This document shows positions 10,752 through 21,149 of a stretch of DNA of 64,000 nucleotides, piece by piece. The DNA lies in assembly GCA_020726505.1 (NCBI GenBank), contig JAHLEZ010000028.1, forward strand, positions 1-64,000, read 5' to 3'. Below the pieces are notes generated by a model. It had not been told where the DNA came from. It saw only the letters and a list, made by a program, of their open reading frames with translations, and did not search any database. The stretch is from Leptodontidium sp. MPI-SDFR-AT-0119 (Eukaryota > Ascomycota > Leotiomycetes > Helotiales > Leptodontidiaceae). Every line of letters begins with the position of its first letter. The stretch's first letter is position 1. The translations under genes were made by a program, and so were the position numbers.

Positions 10752-11475
10752 GTTTGTTACGTTGACTTTCCTTGGGAATTGAAGCTGGAATTGGATATAA
10801 GAATAGACGGATAATCAAAAAAAAAAAAAAATAGTAGAGATAGTATTGTGAGAAGTGATGAGAGAATTCTATCTTGACCCGGATTGTCTTTATATGCAAG
10901 AGAGACAGCGACTAGTCCCTGCCAAAAACAAGACCCGCGGCCTAAATTTCTTACCCCGCCATTGTTCAGGCCACCTGAGGCTTCTGGAGCACTACCCAGA
11001 TTGGATATGCTAAACCGCTTTGGATATGTGTGATAATGTTCTGAGTGGAGTGAATTCGATACGGCAATACGACAGGCGAGTCCGAGCCGACAACCGATGG
11101 ACAGCCACATGAGTGCCGCAGTTGGCTGAGCAACATTCCTGAAGAGTTCAAAGAAATTCGGATAGGCCTAAGGTGGTCCGAGAATACGAACGGTACCCTT
11201 GAGGTGACCGTGCTAACATGAGATATATTGAAGCTAAGGAAAGAGACGTCTCGAGTGATGCTATAACATCAGCAAGTGGAACTCGAAGATTCACGGTAAG
11301 CGCTAATTTGTTGACCAAAATACTGGACGGAATTTCAGCAAAAGGAAAAAGAAAGGAAGCAGACAACAAAAGCATGAAGTTTGGGAGGAAGTTGATCAAA
11401 AATTATGTTGGCGCCGTAGCCTCAATTATATATTCTTGGAGAACGTAAACCGTCCATTGGCTCTACTTTGCCGAC
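10752..11475. other. Intergenic: ADH promoter and dioxygenase 3' side
   Basis: A poly-A run (10817-10830) lies about 65 bp upstream of the ADH start codon. No coding region is supported. I saw no CGGCCG palindrome here, in contrast to the next promoter. Confidence 0.4.
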
Positions 11476-12770
11476 TTATACGGCGGCATTCCTTTGCGCA
11501 GCAACAGGGTGATCCGAAGCTGCAACATTACATTGGTGCATGATTCTTGGACCGTAAGATTCAGGAAACTCAGTCTGGAATCGTGTTAGCGGCAAGCTGG
11601 CCGTGGAAGTCATCAAGAATGCTACTTACAATTGAGTGCCACAGTGCACGGTTGTACCATAAAATGACATCTTGCTCCTCATGTCTATGGGCGTAGATAT
11701 TGCTCGGCTCAAGAGTTGGTCGCATAAGTCTTTCAAAAGTCAGCTACAGAACAACCAAGGGGGTCGTGATCAGATACTTACTTGTGCAAAAACGCTCTGA
11801 CTTCACCAAGATCACTGATAACAGTCTCCTCGCCATCTGGGCTGCTCTTCAAGAACAACTTAAAAGCACCCTGTCCATGGACTTGCAAACTGTGCTCTCC
11901 CGTCACGGGATTCTCCCAAACCATCGGATACGTGCAGACTTTGTCCTGAGTCCAAGGCTTCAGTTTATCCAGCGGTTTCTCCAATCCTTCCGTCTCAATC
12001 GTATGTCCCAAACGAGTGCTGTGAGCCGTAGACATCCACTCAAAACAGTGAGGCGCATACTCGATCCTGCTGTTGTACACAATATCTTTCAACTCGGGAG
12101 ACAAGAGTTCCAGTGCCCGGGACCCGGCAACCATGGCTGTTGCGCCAGGTGCAATAGCCATCTCCGTTCCCGTTCCATCGCCCCATTCTACTTTCACGTC
12201 GGGGCCTTTAGGTGTCCGGACTGCGAGCAGGCATCCGACTCTTGGAGGGGGAATGTTATAGAGTGCTGCATCAAAGTGCCACTGATAGAATCGGGACTTT
12301 CCCCCTTCACGCTCCTCTTCCGTGAGATGAGGTGGGAGATGGAAATAGCGATGATCGATACCCTTGACTTTGAATCCGGGAGGAAATTGGTAGTGATTCT
12401 CCGGTACCTCTCCACGACCCAAGATGTGAACTTGAGGCTGTTCCGGAATAGCAGGGCGGTTAGGAAGACCGAAAATATCAACTCCGTTGTGAGAAGTGAG
12501 GAACGGATCGACACCATGAGCGAAGCCCCCGGTCGTCTCATCCGGATCGAATCTCCTCGTCAGCTCGTACTGTTTCGTCGGTAACAGCATCTCAGGCTGC
12601 TCTTTGAAGACGAGCAATTTGTGTTTGTGGAGCGCAGCATGGATTATGTCGAAGTCGGAATCGGTTAGGTTGTTTAGATCGATGCCGTGGACAGTGGCTC
12701 CGAAATCGACATTGCTCTTGAGACCATGATCCATTGGCGTCACCTTGACATTTCTGATTGCAGAAGGCAT
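11476..12770 (-). CDS. Fe(II)/2-oxoglutarate-dependent dioxygenase, XanA (xanthine dioxygenase) type
   Basis: Three exons (11782-12770, 11630-11729, 11476-11574) encode 395 aa. The opening VKVTPMDHGLKSNVDFGATV and the block FYQWHFDAALY are characteristic of the fungal TauD-fold XanA group, which oxidises xanthine to uric acid with Fe(II) and 2-oxoglutarate. The metal triad is visible as His165 and Asp167 (WHFD) with His361 in WYNRALWHSI; an Arg for 2-oxoglutarate is expected in the following exon (ESYGPRIMHQ). The product ends AAQRNAAV. No targeting signal is seen, so it is probably cytosolic. It is divergent from an alpha/beta hydrolase across a 436-bp promoter carrying four CGGCCG palindromes. 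The exact substrate (xanthine or a relative) is inferred from the family. Confidence 0.85.
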
Positions 12771-13206
12771 GATTGCAAAGCGTATTTGTGATGCTTGGGT
12801 AGTGGATATCCTTTCTTTGGCGGACAGCTTTCAATTAAGAAGCTGTTGATGGTTAGGATCACATGGCGGTCTAAATGCTGGAGTACTTGTGCATCTAGTC
12901 TGGAAAGTCAAGATCGCGGCCGTGATCATTTCATAGACTCGGCCGTCCGCAAGATAAGATATGGAGAGATAGATTGGTCCTCCTCGGTTCGTGGTTGACC
13001 CCAATGTGGAAATCCCACTTTTGCCGATAACGAAATCACAGCCCGGCCGAGAATCCGGAATAGATGCAAAGTCACGGAGTCGGCCGAAGAAATTTGGCGC
13101 AAATATGAAACAAACTGCGAGGTGAAAGAATCGTTATTGTTGTGTATTCTCTTGATTTGAAGATCTAGAAACATCTCATACTCGTGTGGCAATCAACCTA
13201 AGAACT
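12771..13206. promoter_or_regulatory. Divergent promoter with four CGGCCG palindromes
   Basis: This region separates the start codons of the dioxygenase (-) and the hydrolase (+). CGGCCG occurs at 12917-12922, 12940-12945, 13044-13049 and 13081-13086. The last three are extended, e.g. CTCGGCCGT, CCCGGCCGAG and GTCGGCCGAA. Abutting inverted CGG triplets are a plausible Zn2Cys6 dimer site. Four in 170 bp is far above chance for a 6-mer (about 0.04 expected). The nearby Zn2Cys6 gene is the natural candidate regulator (inference). Confidence 0.6.
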
Positions 13207-14016
13207 ATGTCTCAACCTGCCAAAACATACTTCCACACCACGTCAAATGGCTCACAAATCTTCGTGGAAGAGTGCGGTACCGGGCCATTGATGGTCTTAA
13301 TGCATGGCCTGGGTGGAACGACGAATGCTTTCCAACCTCTCATCAGTCATTTCGCCGCTCGTTTCACAATGTTACGTTTCGATTTCTCTGGTTCCGGATT
13401 CAGCACCTTCAAGGCTCCACTATCAATATCACAATTCGTTGACGACCTCGCTTCAGTTCTCCAATCCAGAGAATCGAAAGAGGCACCAATTCTTGTTGGC
13501 CACTCTCTTGGAAGTATTGTCGCTATGCACTACGCATCTCAGCATCCTGAAGTTCGTGCACTTGTCCTCATCGGTCCGGGAAGATCAGCCTCTCATATTC
13601 CTGCTGCCGTTGATCGGATGACTGGTCTCGGGGCGAAAGCGAGAGAGGGCATCTTCGGAATCAGGGACTCCACGGTCGACAATAACGTGGCCCCAAAGTC
13701 ATCAGATCTGGTTAGAACGATAGTTAGACAGATGATCAGCTCGCAGACTGCAGAAGGATATGCAGCTACATGTGATGCGGCATGTTCGAAAACCCATGTC
13801 GATCCTGATTATGCGGCTATCAAGTGCCCAGCTGTTTTGATTGCTGGTGATCAAGATAACATATCGCCATTGTCGAGATCGGAGGATCTGAAAGGATTGA
13901 TCGGAGGAGGAAGCGAGAGAGTCACTGTTGAAGTGGTACACTCAGGTCACCAACAGGTACTGGAAGATACCGCAGGGGTTGTGAAGGCGATGGAATCTGT
14001 ATTGGCGCTATTGTGA
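13207..14016 (+). CDS. Alpha/beta hydrolase
   Basis: A single exon encodes 269 aa from the ATG at 13207 (MSQPAKTYFHTTSNG). The fold signatures are in order: oxyanion-loop MHGLGGTTN, the RFDFSGSG strand, the nucleophile elbow GHSLGS (Ser100), the acid region LIAGDQDN (Asp215 or Asp217), and the catalytic His in VHSGHQQ (His248). It resembles enol-lactonase / small-ester hydrolases (the 3-oxoadipate enol-lactonase and RutD neighbourhood), but the substrate cannot be read. It is divergent from the XanA-type gene and convergent with the Zn2Cys6 gene, whose stop lies 94 bp away, so it is probably co-regulated with the dioxygenase. Confidence 0.85.
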   Translation: MSQPAKTYFHTTSNGSQIFVEECGTGPLMVLMHGLGGTTNAFQPLISHFAARFTMLRFDFSGSGFSTFKAPLSISQFVDDLASVLQSRESKEAPILVGHSLGSIVAMHYASQHPEVRALVLIGPGRSASHIPAAVDRMTGLGAKAREGIFGIRDSTVDNNVAPKSSDLVRTIVRQMISSQTAEGYAATCDAACSKTHVDPDYAAIKCPAVLIAGDQDNISPLSRSEDLKGLIGGGSERVTVEVVHSGHQQVLEDTAGVVKAMESVLALL

Positions 14017-14109
14017 AGATGATAACCAATTGAAAACGAGATTCCCAAGTCGCAGCATACACGCAACACATTTCTTGTGCGTAATAAATACATGGGTATC
14101 TTTGGAAGA

Positions 14110-17055
14110 TCATATTGAGTGCGAAGGGGCTAGACCCAAGAGATCGTCAAACCACTGAATGATTTAGAAGTCAGCGTCGGTCTGCAGGCTTAAGGGTGCG
14201 ATATGTCTTGTCGAGCACTTACATTTACAGTTCTAATATCAAAAGAATCCGAGATGTTCTGCGTGAAGGGATTGGTAAAGGCGTTGTGCTGTCGTCGATT
14301 TGTTGCTGACTGCTGGTAACCTGGATCTGCAATATCATACGATGAGGATGGCCGTGGTGCTCTGGGATGGTAGGATGAGTAAGAGGCGTGACCTCGCCCA
14401 GGAAAAATATCTTCAGGTCTAGGTTGGTTCTCAGGATAAGGTTGAAATGAACTGTCTTGTTGTAGCCACAGAGGCATCTGTGAAGTCGCGATAGGGGAAT
14501 TTCCCGGCGGTGGCAGGTCATTTTCGCAGAACTTCTTGACGAATGCTGCAACATTTAGACTCTTTTCAGACTGCTTTGGCAAGGCGAGACCCTCGCTAGC
14601 TCTTCCTTTTTCGTTTGGCAAGGATGATGAGCCATTACTTTGAGCGTGCTTGTGCTCTTCGGCCAACAGATCAGTCAACAAACGAGTGCCCCGTGCCGCT
14701 ATGGAGCTGATTGACACGCTCTTAGAAAGAATGGATATGGTGTCTGTAATTAGTTGACGGTGCTCCTCGTACTCTCGAGCTGATTGGTGGCGATTGAAAT
14801 TGTCCAAGGACAAAATGATCTAGTGGTGGTTAGACCATTATGTGAGAAGTCACCAGAATTACACTTACAGCGGCAGCAACACTGAAGGCCTGCGTAGTCC
14901 AGAGGACTGGGCTCTCATCAGGGAGTTCTTGTTTCAGCTCATTGATAATCGTTTTCGCTGCTGCCAAACAAGCTGTGCGAAGTCAGGTACTGTACATGCT
15001 CCTGGAACACAGTTATGACAATCCGAAAATGTACTTACTTCTGCGGGTGAAAGCAAATTTCTTGTCATGGAAACTCATCCCCAGAAATCTTCGGTGAATC
15101 ATCTGAATAAGCCCGTTAGATCGGGTTTCCACTGGGGTTCAACCAAGGTCATACAATGATTTTGTGAGCAGATGTGATTGTGAGACATCGGCGAGCAACA
15201 GCAACCCAGTGCGGCCACATCGGATCAACTTGAGTTTGACTGTTGAGGCAGGGTGGAAGCTGTGATATCACTAGTTCTCTCATCGTCTTATCGAACTGGA
15301 GAACATGTTCATACTTTGCGTCAATTCCACGAGCTTCTGATGATCTGTCTTGTAGAGCCGGCATCAACGACGCCACCCGAAACAGGAAATTTCCGTACGT
15401 GGTTATAGCAGGCTTGGACATCGGGATTATTTCCATCGTATCTTCATCACAATGCCTGGGAGGTTTTGATGAGAAATGCAATGGGTTGATACCTTGCATC
15501 TAATTAGCCGAGGGAAATAAAAGGACCAGTAGACTTACAGTAGGTCTCGGAGAATGGAACAGAAAACCAGTCCTGTGTTGATAATTGTTGCCACAATCTC
15601 CTCCCAAGCTCTTTCTGTGTTGTCTCTACAATGCCCTCTCCTCGAGATTCATTGGTTCCTCTTCTAGCTTTGTCCAATCTATGAAGGCCCAGAGACTGAG
15701 CTATTCGAACTGCCGATGCGAGAAGCACTGATTGCGAATTGGAAAATCTATGACCTCATCAGAAGTTGCATTAGAGCGAAAGTATTGAAGATACATACCC
15801 GAGGATATGGGCACATATCGTTGAAGATGAAATGGCCTGTACACTGTACAGGCTATGGTATTGCTGATATCGAGCAGCATTTAGGCATTCAATCGATGCT
15901 TGGTACCACCGCTTCGCTAAATTGCTTTGGTCTTCTTAAAAAAGAAAATTATTAGATCAATATAAATAGTCTTGGAGTTGCACAGTGCTGATTACCTTGA
16001 TGAAATCCCCACTTCAAGACTTCAGAAGGCTGTACCGAAGTCATGCTCCCGCAAAGAATAGCGAAAAGAAGGGCTCCCCACTGTAGTCCAGCACTCGTGA
16101 TACTGATAACACCTTGTTCTTCGTCATAGAACTGATCGAGCTCTCTTCTAAAAGTAGGAACATGGAAAGAGCAGTGCATGAATAATAACCAATCGGCATG
16201 ATACTCAAATAGAAGAAAGACCTGCATCTTGGTGGGAAGCATATCTTGGATCTGGGAAATCTGCATTGTTTCCGTTGGAATGATCCCTCCAGGAACTGAA
16301 GATGGGGAGTTTCCCCATGCTTGGGCAGTCTGTAAAATATCTTGGTCTTGATGGGTTGCGGGATCATGAACAATTGAGGGGTTCCTAATACCGCTGGTGA
16401 GATTACTCTCCTTCAGCCTTCCCCATGCCAGGAATTCCAGAACTGTGGCTGCGTCTTCAACCTCCGCATCAGATCCATTCTGTCCAGAAGTCGAATCGTT
16501 CTCAACAACGTTCTCTCGGTCATGAGAGGTCGGTATGACTTGTCTCTCATCTGCATCATGAACACGAGCTCGTTTTGGTGCCCGTTCAAATCGTTCAATG
16601 GAAGATGGGTCACATTCTTCTGATGGCTCATCATGTCTGTCAACGACCATTCGCTTCGTTGTAGTGCCTGCATCAAGTTTCGACTCAAGGTGCTTAACTC
16701 TATCAGAGAGACTTGTCACCAAAGTGAGAATTCGCTCACTGATTGAATGTTCTGCTGACGGTTCTCTGGGAGCTGGTGGTGCCACTGGATTGGGAGTACC
16801 AGGTGAGAGAGAGACAGAAAGACGACGTCTCTCAACAGTATGTGTTACATCTGCTCGACGACATAAATGAGCCGTGCCCCTGATATGACAGTTAGTGATT
16901 ACTTCTATATGGCTAGCGCTAATTGCTGAAAAGGAGAGCGCATGAAGTCTCTGAGGAATCACGTGCCTCTTGTGACAGTTCTCGCAAGGAATCTGTTTGT
17001 TACATCGAATCTTCCTCCTCGCACAGTCGGCGCACGTTTGAGGCTTTCGTGACAT
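14110..17055 (-). CDS. Zn2Cys6 transcription factor with fungal-specific TF domain
   Basis: Nine exons (16967-17055, 15996-16879, 15799-15916, 15539-15747, 15155-15492, 15039-15102, 14869-14972, 14223-14819, 14110-14154) give 815 aa. The binuclear cluster CADCARRKIRCNKQIPCENC at residues 8-27 is completed by HLC after the first intron. A heptad-like helix follows (ISERILTLVTSLSDRVKHLE). The fungal-TF domain is clear: LLASAVRIAQSLGLHRL and QQLSTQDWFSVPFSETY. The C-terminus is Ser/Pro/Gln-rich and ends WFDDLLGLAPSHSI, an acidic-hydrophobic activation-like tail. Intron 1 reads GCACGT...TATCAG, a GC-AG intron of 87 nt without stops, so unspliced RNA would insert 29 residues between the fifth and sixth zinc ligands. 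The gene lies between the hydrolase and the NCS1 transporter and probably controls them. Confidence 0.9.
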
Positions 17056-17674
17056 GGTGATCCATTGGCCGTCTCGCGGCCGAGAAGTGAGGCCTTGGGT
17101 TATTACCGTCGGAGCCGTAGACCCATGCGCGGATGGTGGCAAGCTTATAGCCAAGTCTTTGTCGATTACTTTGACTTAGGACCCTCAGATATTGTCTAGA
17201 TACCCCGGAGATGAAGCGGATATGGCCAGAAAGCGGGTATGGTTGATTCGTGAAGTTGTGAGTCTTTTTGCTTCTTATCGTCGTCAATGTCTGGATGTGC
17301 TCTGGTTGGAAAATCTCGGATCCGAAACCCGAGACTTGGCCCGCTTCCCCAACCTCTCTTCAACCTCCTATCCAACAACCTTCGATCAGCCATACAGCGC
17401 CTCTTGATATCAATTCGTATCTCTTGGTATGCATGTGTTATCATGATAGTCCATCTCCGCATGCCGGCAATGGCCCGCTTTAGATTGTCTCCCAGCTTCA
17501 TGGGGAAACGACCGCCTATCGCAATGCTGTGGAAGGAAAGCTGTCGTGGAGAGTCAAGCTCTTGTCGATCATATATGAAAAGTAGAATGGCCCTTTTCAT
17601 GTTGCTTTCATTAATCGTTATTGTTTGTCGAAGTCCTACCTACTATTCTATCTTGAGGCTTTGCAAGATCAATC
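17056..17674. promoter_or_regulatory. Divergent promoter between the Zn2Cys6 regulator and the NCS1 transporter
   Basis: The start codons face away from each other over 619 bp. A CGGCCG palindrome (in TCGCGGCCGAGA) lies at 17077-17082, only 22 bp before the regulator ATG, so it could serve autoregulation. Open frames through 17190-17680 on both strands have no recognisable content and are taken as promoter/leader sequence. Confidence 0.45.
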
Positions 17675-19582
17675 ATGTTTGAACGAGCGAAGAACTCCGC
17701 GCGAACTTTCAGCTGGAAGTTGCCAAAACAACAATCCTCTCTTGCCCCTGAATATGTATGGAGTAACGCAGGTAAGTTTCAGAGTTTGTTATATTAATAG
17801 TTTGACTCCTTATTGACCTAGACCAGATCAGGACCCAGTTCCCCTGGAGAAGTAAGCGAATGGGTGGTTCACATCAACAATACCTCCTCTAACAGCGGTC
17901 AGGCGAACATGGTCGGGATTAACGTTCGTCTTGTACTGGTTCTCGGACCTAGTAACATATTCAACCTGGGCGAATGGCGCTGCTGTTGTGGCTCTTGGCC
18001 TCTCACCTAGCGATGCCATATGGATCGTTTTTGTTGCAGCCATGTGCAACGCAATCCCGACTGTCATGAATGGCGCAATTGGATCGGACTTGCACGTTGT
18101 GAGTTTAACTGCATACAATTCACATAACAACTTCTAATGCTTGGTTAGCCATTCCCTATTGCGGTTCGAGCTAGTTATGGATACTGGCTTAGCTACTTCT
18201 GTGTTGTTTCAAGAGGCATTCTCGCCCTCTTTTGGTTCGGTGTCCAGTCCGCTGGAGGGGCTACAGCGATCACTCAAATGATTACAGCTATCTGGCCCTC
18301 TTACGCCCACCTTCATAATGCCCTTCCAGCTTCAGCAGGCATCACATCAAAGGGACTGATCTCATATTTCCTTTACCATGTCGTCCAAACGCCTTTTCTC
18401 TTCATCCGAACCGAGAAGCTGAAGTATATGTTCTTCGCGAAGACAATCCTTGTGCCTCCAATGGCTCTCGCCATGGTCGTTTACCTAGCAGTCGCAGCTA
18501 AGGACGCCCCAGACTTCTGGAACCAGAAATCCGAGATCACAGGCTCAACCCGCGCCTGGCTTTGGCTATCCAGCATGACCTCAATCACAGGAGGCTTTTC
18601 CACACTCGCTGTCAACATCCCAGATTTCTCCCGCTTTGCAAGAAGGAAGGGCTCGCAGTGGTGGCAGCTACCCTTCATCCCCATCTTCAAGATCGTGGTC
18701 AGTATCTTTGGGGTTGTTGGGGCAAGTGCTTCAAAGCCACTTTACGGCAAGACGCTTTGGAGTCCTCTTGATATCTTGGCCCAGTGGCAAGGCAGCTCAG
18801 GTGGCCGAGCAGCTGCCTTCTTCTGTGCAGCACTTTGGTGTCTAGCTCAAATCTGCGTCAATATCTCTGCCAATTCTGTCTCCTTTGGCAATGGTAAGCT
18901 GTCAAGTTCCATCCCATCTCTTCTGCATTGCTGACAAACATCCTCAGATATCACCTCCCTCTTCCCCAAATACTTCAACATCCGCCGTGGTGTCATTTTC
19001 GCTATGTTGGTCGGCGGATGGGCAATGGTTCCCTGGATCATCCTCTCCAATGCCAAAACCTTCCTCAACTTCATGTCTGCATACGCGGTCTTCATGGCTC
19101 CCATCGCCGGTATCATGCTTACAGATTACTGGTTCGTCAAGAAGCGCAAGATTGATGTTCCAGCTCTGTACGACCCGGAAGGCATCTACGGGAAATGCGT
19201 AGGTTTTTTCGTTGAAATGTATTCGGAGGCTAAAAGCTAACTTTCACCACAGAACTGGCGAGCCCTACTCATCATGGTCTTGGTCATCGTCCCTATGCTT
19301 CCAGCTCTGGCGCACAAAGTCACACCAGACAGTGTGCATATTCCTAAGGCATTGTCCAATCTCTTCTCCATCAATTGGCTGTACGGCTTTGTAGCCTCTT
19401 GTGTGATCTACTATGTTCTCAATGTTGTATTTCCTGACAAGGAGACATTGATTCCGGCTATGGTTGAAGGGTATCCAGACGTAGTTGAGGGTGTTACCAA
19501 TGGGAACGAGAGCACAGATGGAGACAGCAGTCACGCACAGAAGGGTCTTTATTCAAAGGCGTCGGTGGAGATTAAAGTCTAG
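17675..19582 (+). CDS. NCS1 family nucleobase/allantoin permease, Fur type
   Basis: Six exons (17675-17771, 17827-17851, 17903-18098, 18149-18893, 18948-19198, 19253-19582) encode 547 aa. The start MFERAKNSARTFSWKLPK is followed by the family signatures APEYVWSN, DQDPVPLEKRTW, FVLYWFSDLVTYSTW, MNGAIGSDLHVPFPIAVRAS, AGITSKGLISYFLYHV, and FSTLAVNIPDFSRFAR plus the C-terminal LTDYWFVKKRK. About twelve membrane spans are expected. NCS1 Fur-type proteins import uracil, allantoin, uridine or uric acid with protons across the plasma membrane; which of these applies cannot be decided here. Exon 2 is just 25 nt. Divergence from the Zn2Cys6 gene and closeness to a XanA-type gene make a purine-related substrate attractive (inference). 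Confidence 0.9.
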
Positions 19583-19999
19583 AGGCTATCGGAAATTATA
19601 TAACAACTGATTTAGTTAGACATATAGAGAGACTCACAGATTGACTTGCAATGAAATGACCGGAAATTTAATAATTGATAATTACTTGCCTAGAGGTAGG
19701 CGGTGTTATTTAATATTGAGTTATGAATTATTAAGTTATGGCCTCGTACAACATAATCATGGGGAAAAAAAGGTTGTGTACACGTAATTAATTCTATTAG
19801 AAAAATTATCGAAATCTGGAAAATTAAAATGCCAAGGTGTTAAGCCAATTATAGTCTACTTTATTATTGTCGCTAAGCAATTTAATTCTATTCTTATTTC
19901 GCATTACTCGTAACCCTCGGCTTCAACTCGGGCTCTTAATATCACTGCCTCTGCTTTCGCTTACTTCCGTAACTGGGAGTATGACCAGAAGACGGTTGA
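19583..19999. other. AT-rich intergenic stretch
   Basis: After the transporter stop the sequence becomes conspicuously AT-rich (19600-19880, with ttaattcta, aattaaaat and tttaataa runs), with no supported gene. It borders the zinc-finger relic and may be decayed repeat-derived DNA, but I see no terminal repeats. Confidence 0.4.
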
Positions 20000-20290
20000 A
20001 GGAAGCCATTCACAATGTGGAGCAACTCATCTCGATGCCCGTTGAATTTAAATCCTTTCAGTGACCCTGGTTCCCTTGCAAGACATCGTCGAATTCACTT
20101 AAGCAGGAGACCTTACAAATGCCCTTATGCAGACGGCCAGAAGACCATTACTCGACCATCCACTGTGATCGCCACCGAAATAATCGCAAACTTGCGCACA
20201 ATGATTACCCCACGACATCCGGACGACCATTTGAAGGATCTGGAACGGAGAAGTCGAGGCAAATTTCTGAATAAGGGGCTTCCGGCTTGA
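20000..20290 (+). pseudogene. Relic of a C2H2 zinc-finger protein
   Basis: Within an open frame ending at 20290, FSDPGSLARHRRIH followed by RRPYKCPYADGQKTITR is the spacing of a C2H2 finger, its linker and the start of the next. However, the first finger lacks its proper Cys pair (CPLNLNP), the second has lost its second Cys (Cys to Gly in YADG) and its His pair (VIATE), and no N- or C-terminal gene body surrounds it. I therefore read it as a decayed fragment. Confidence 0.55.
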
Positions 20291-21149
20291 ACGATACACC
20301 TAGGGGTCCAGGGATGAAATATACTCAACTCAAAGCTAATTGATGAAGTCAAGGGAAAGACAACAAAGGATCCGTACGAAAAGTCGATGCTATCAACTCC
20401 AGCGAACGATGGCAAGGGAAAGGAACTCATCTTGATGCAAGCTTAAACGATCCAACGGACGAGCGAACCTACGAGTAATACTAGCTTTAGCACAAACATT
20501 ACTGCTAGTGAGGTTAGAACTTTTCGTACGGGTTAAAAGCGAAGCAAAAAGTTCTAGGGAAAGCAGTCCTTTTGCAAGAATTTCCACCCTAGACAATAGA
20601 AACTTTTTCGTCCGATGCCGTAGGATTCACTAATCTTTGGAGACCAGACCAGTCAGTGACATAATCCCGATGTCCGCCCCAGCTAATAAATCTCCGAAAA
20701 GCTTGCGAGCGCATCTCCCGGAAACGGAAAATCAACCAACCGGCAAGTCGGAAAGATTCTGATTGGTTCAGGCTGGACGACGTGGTGTTCACAGACTGCT
20801 CACTCGTATGTAGGGCTGGTAGCAGCTTGGCCTGCATACCCTCAAAGCTAATCTGGGGTGAAAATGCATGCGCTTAACCGGTAATTTTACTAGCAAGGCA
20901 GGAAAGAACAAGAAAATTTTCATGACAAAAAAAAATAGATGGTGCTATATCATGATATTCGGACTTCGGGCTTCAGATTGATTTAGTGCAGTGATTGGCA
21001 GCCCTCGCAAGGAGATATAAATACGCAAAGGTATCCCTCATCTCGAGCACAGCAGCACGCCAACGGTCTCTTTTCTGCTACCAACTAGCAACACTATTCC
21101 CGCTTGAAAGCCGTGGCCTCCAACAAACGACTTTGTTTATCCACTCAAA
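20291..21149. other. Intergenic with the promoter of the AttH-like gene
   Basis: A 13-nt perfect inverted repeat, ccgtacgaaaagt at 20372-20384 and its complement at 20519-20531, brackets 134 nt of unrecognised sequence. TATAAATA at 21016-21023, 134 bp before the ATG at 21150, is a good TATA-like element. No gene is supported in between. Confidence 0.4.
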
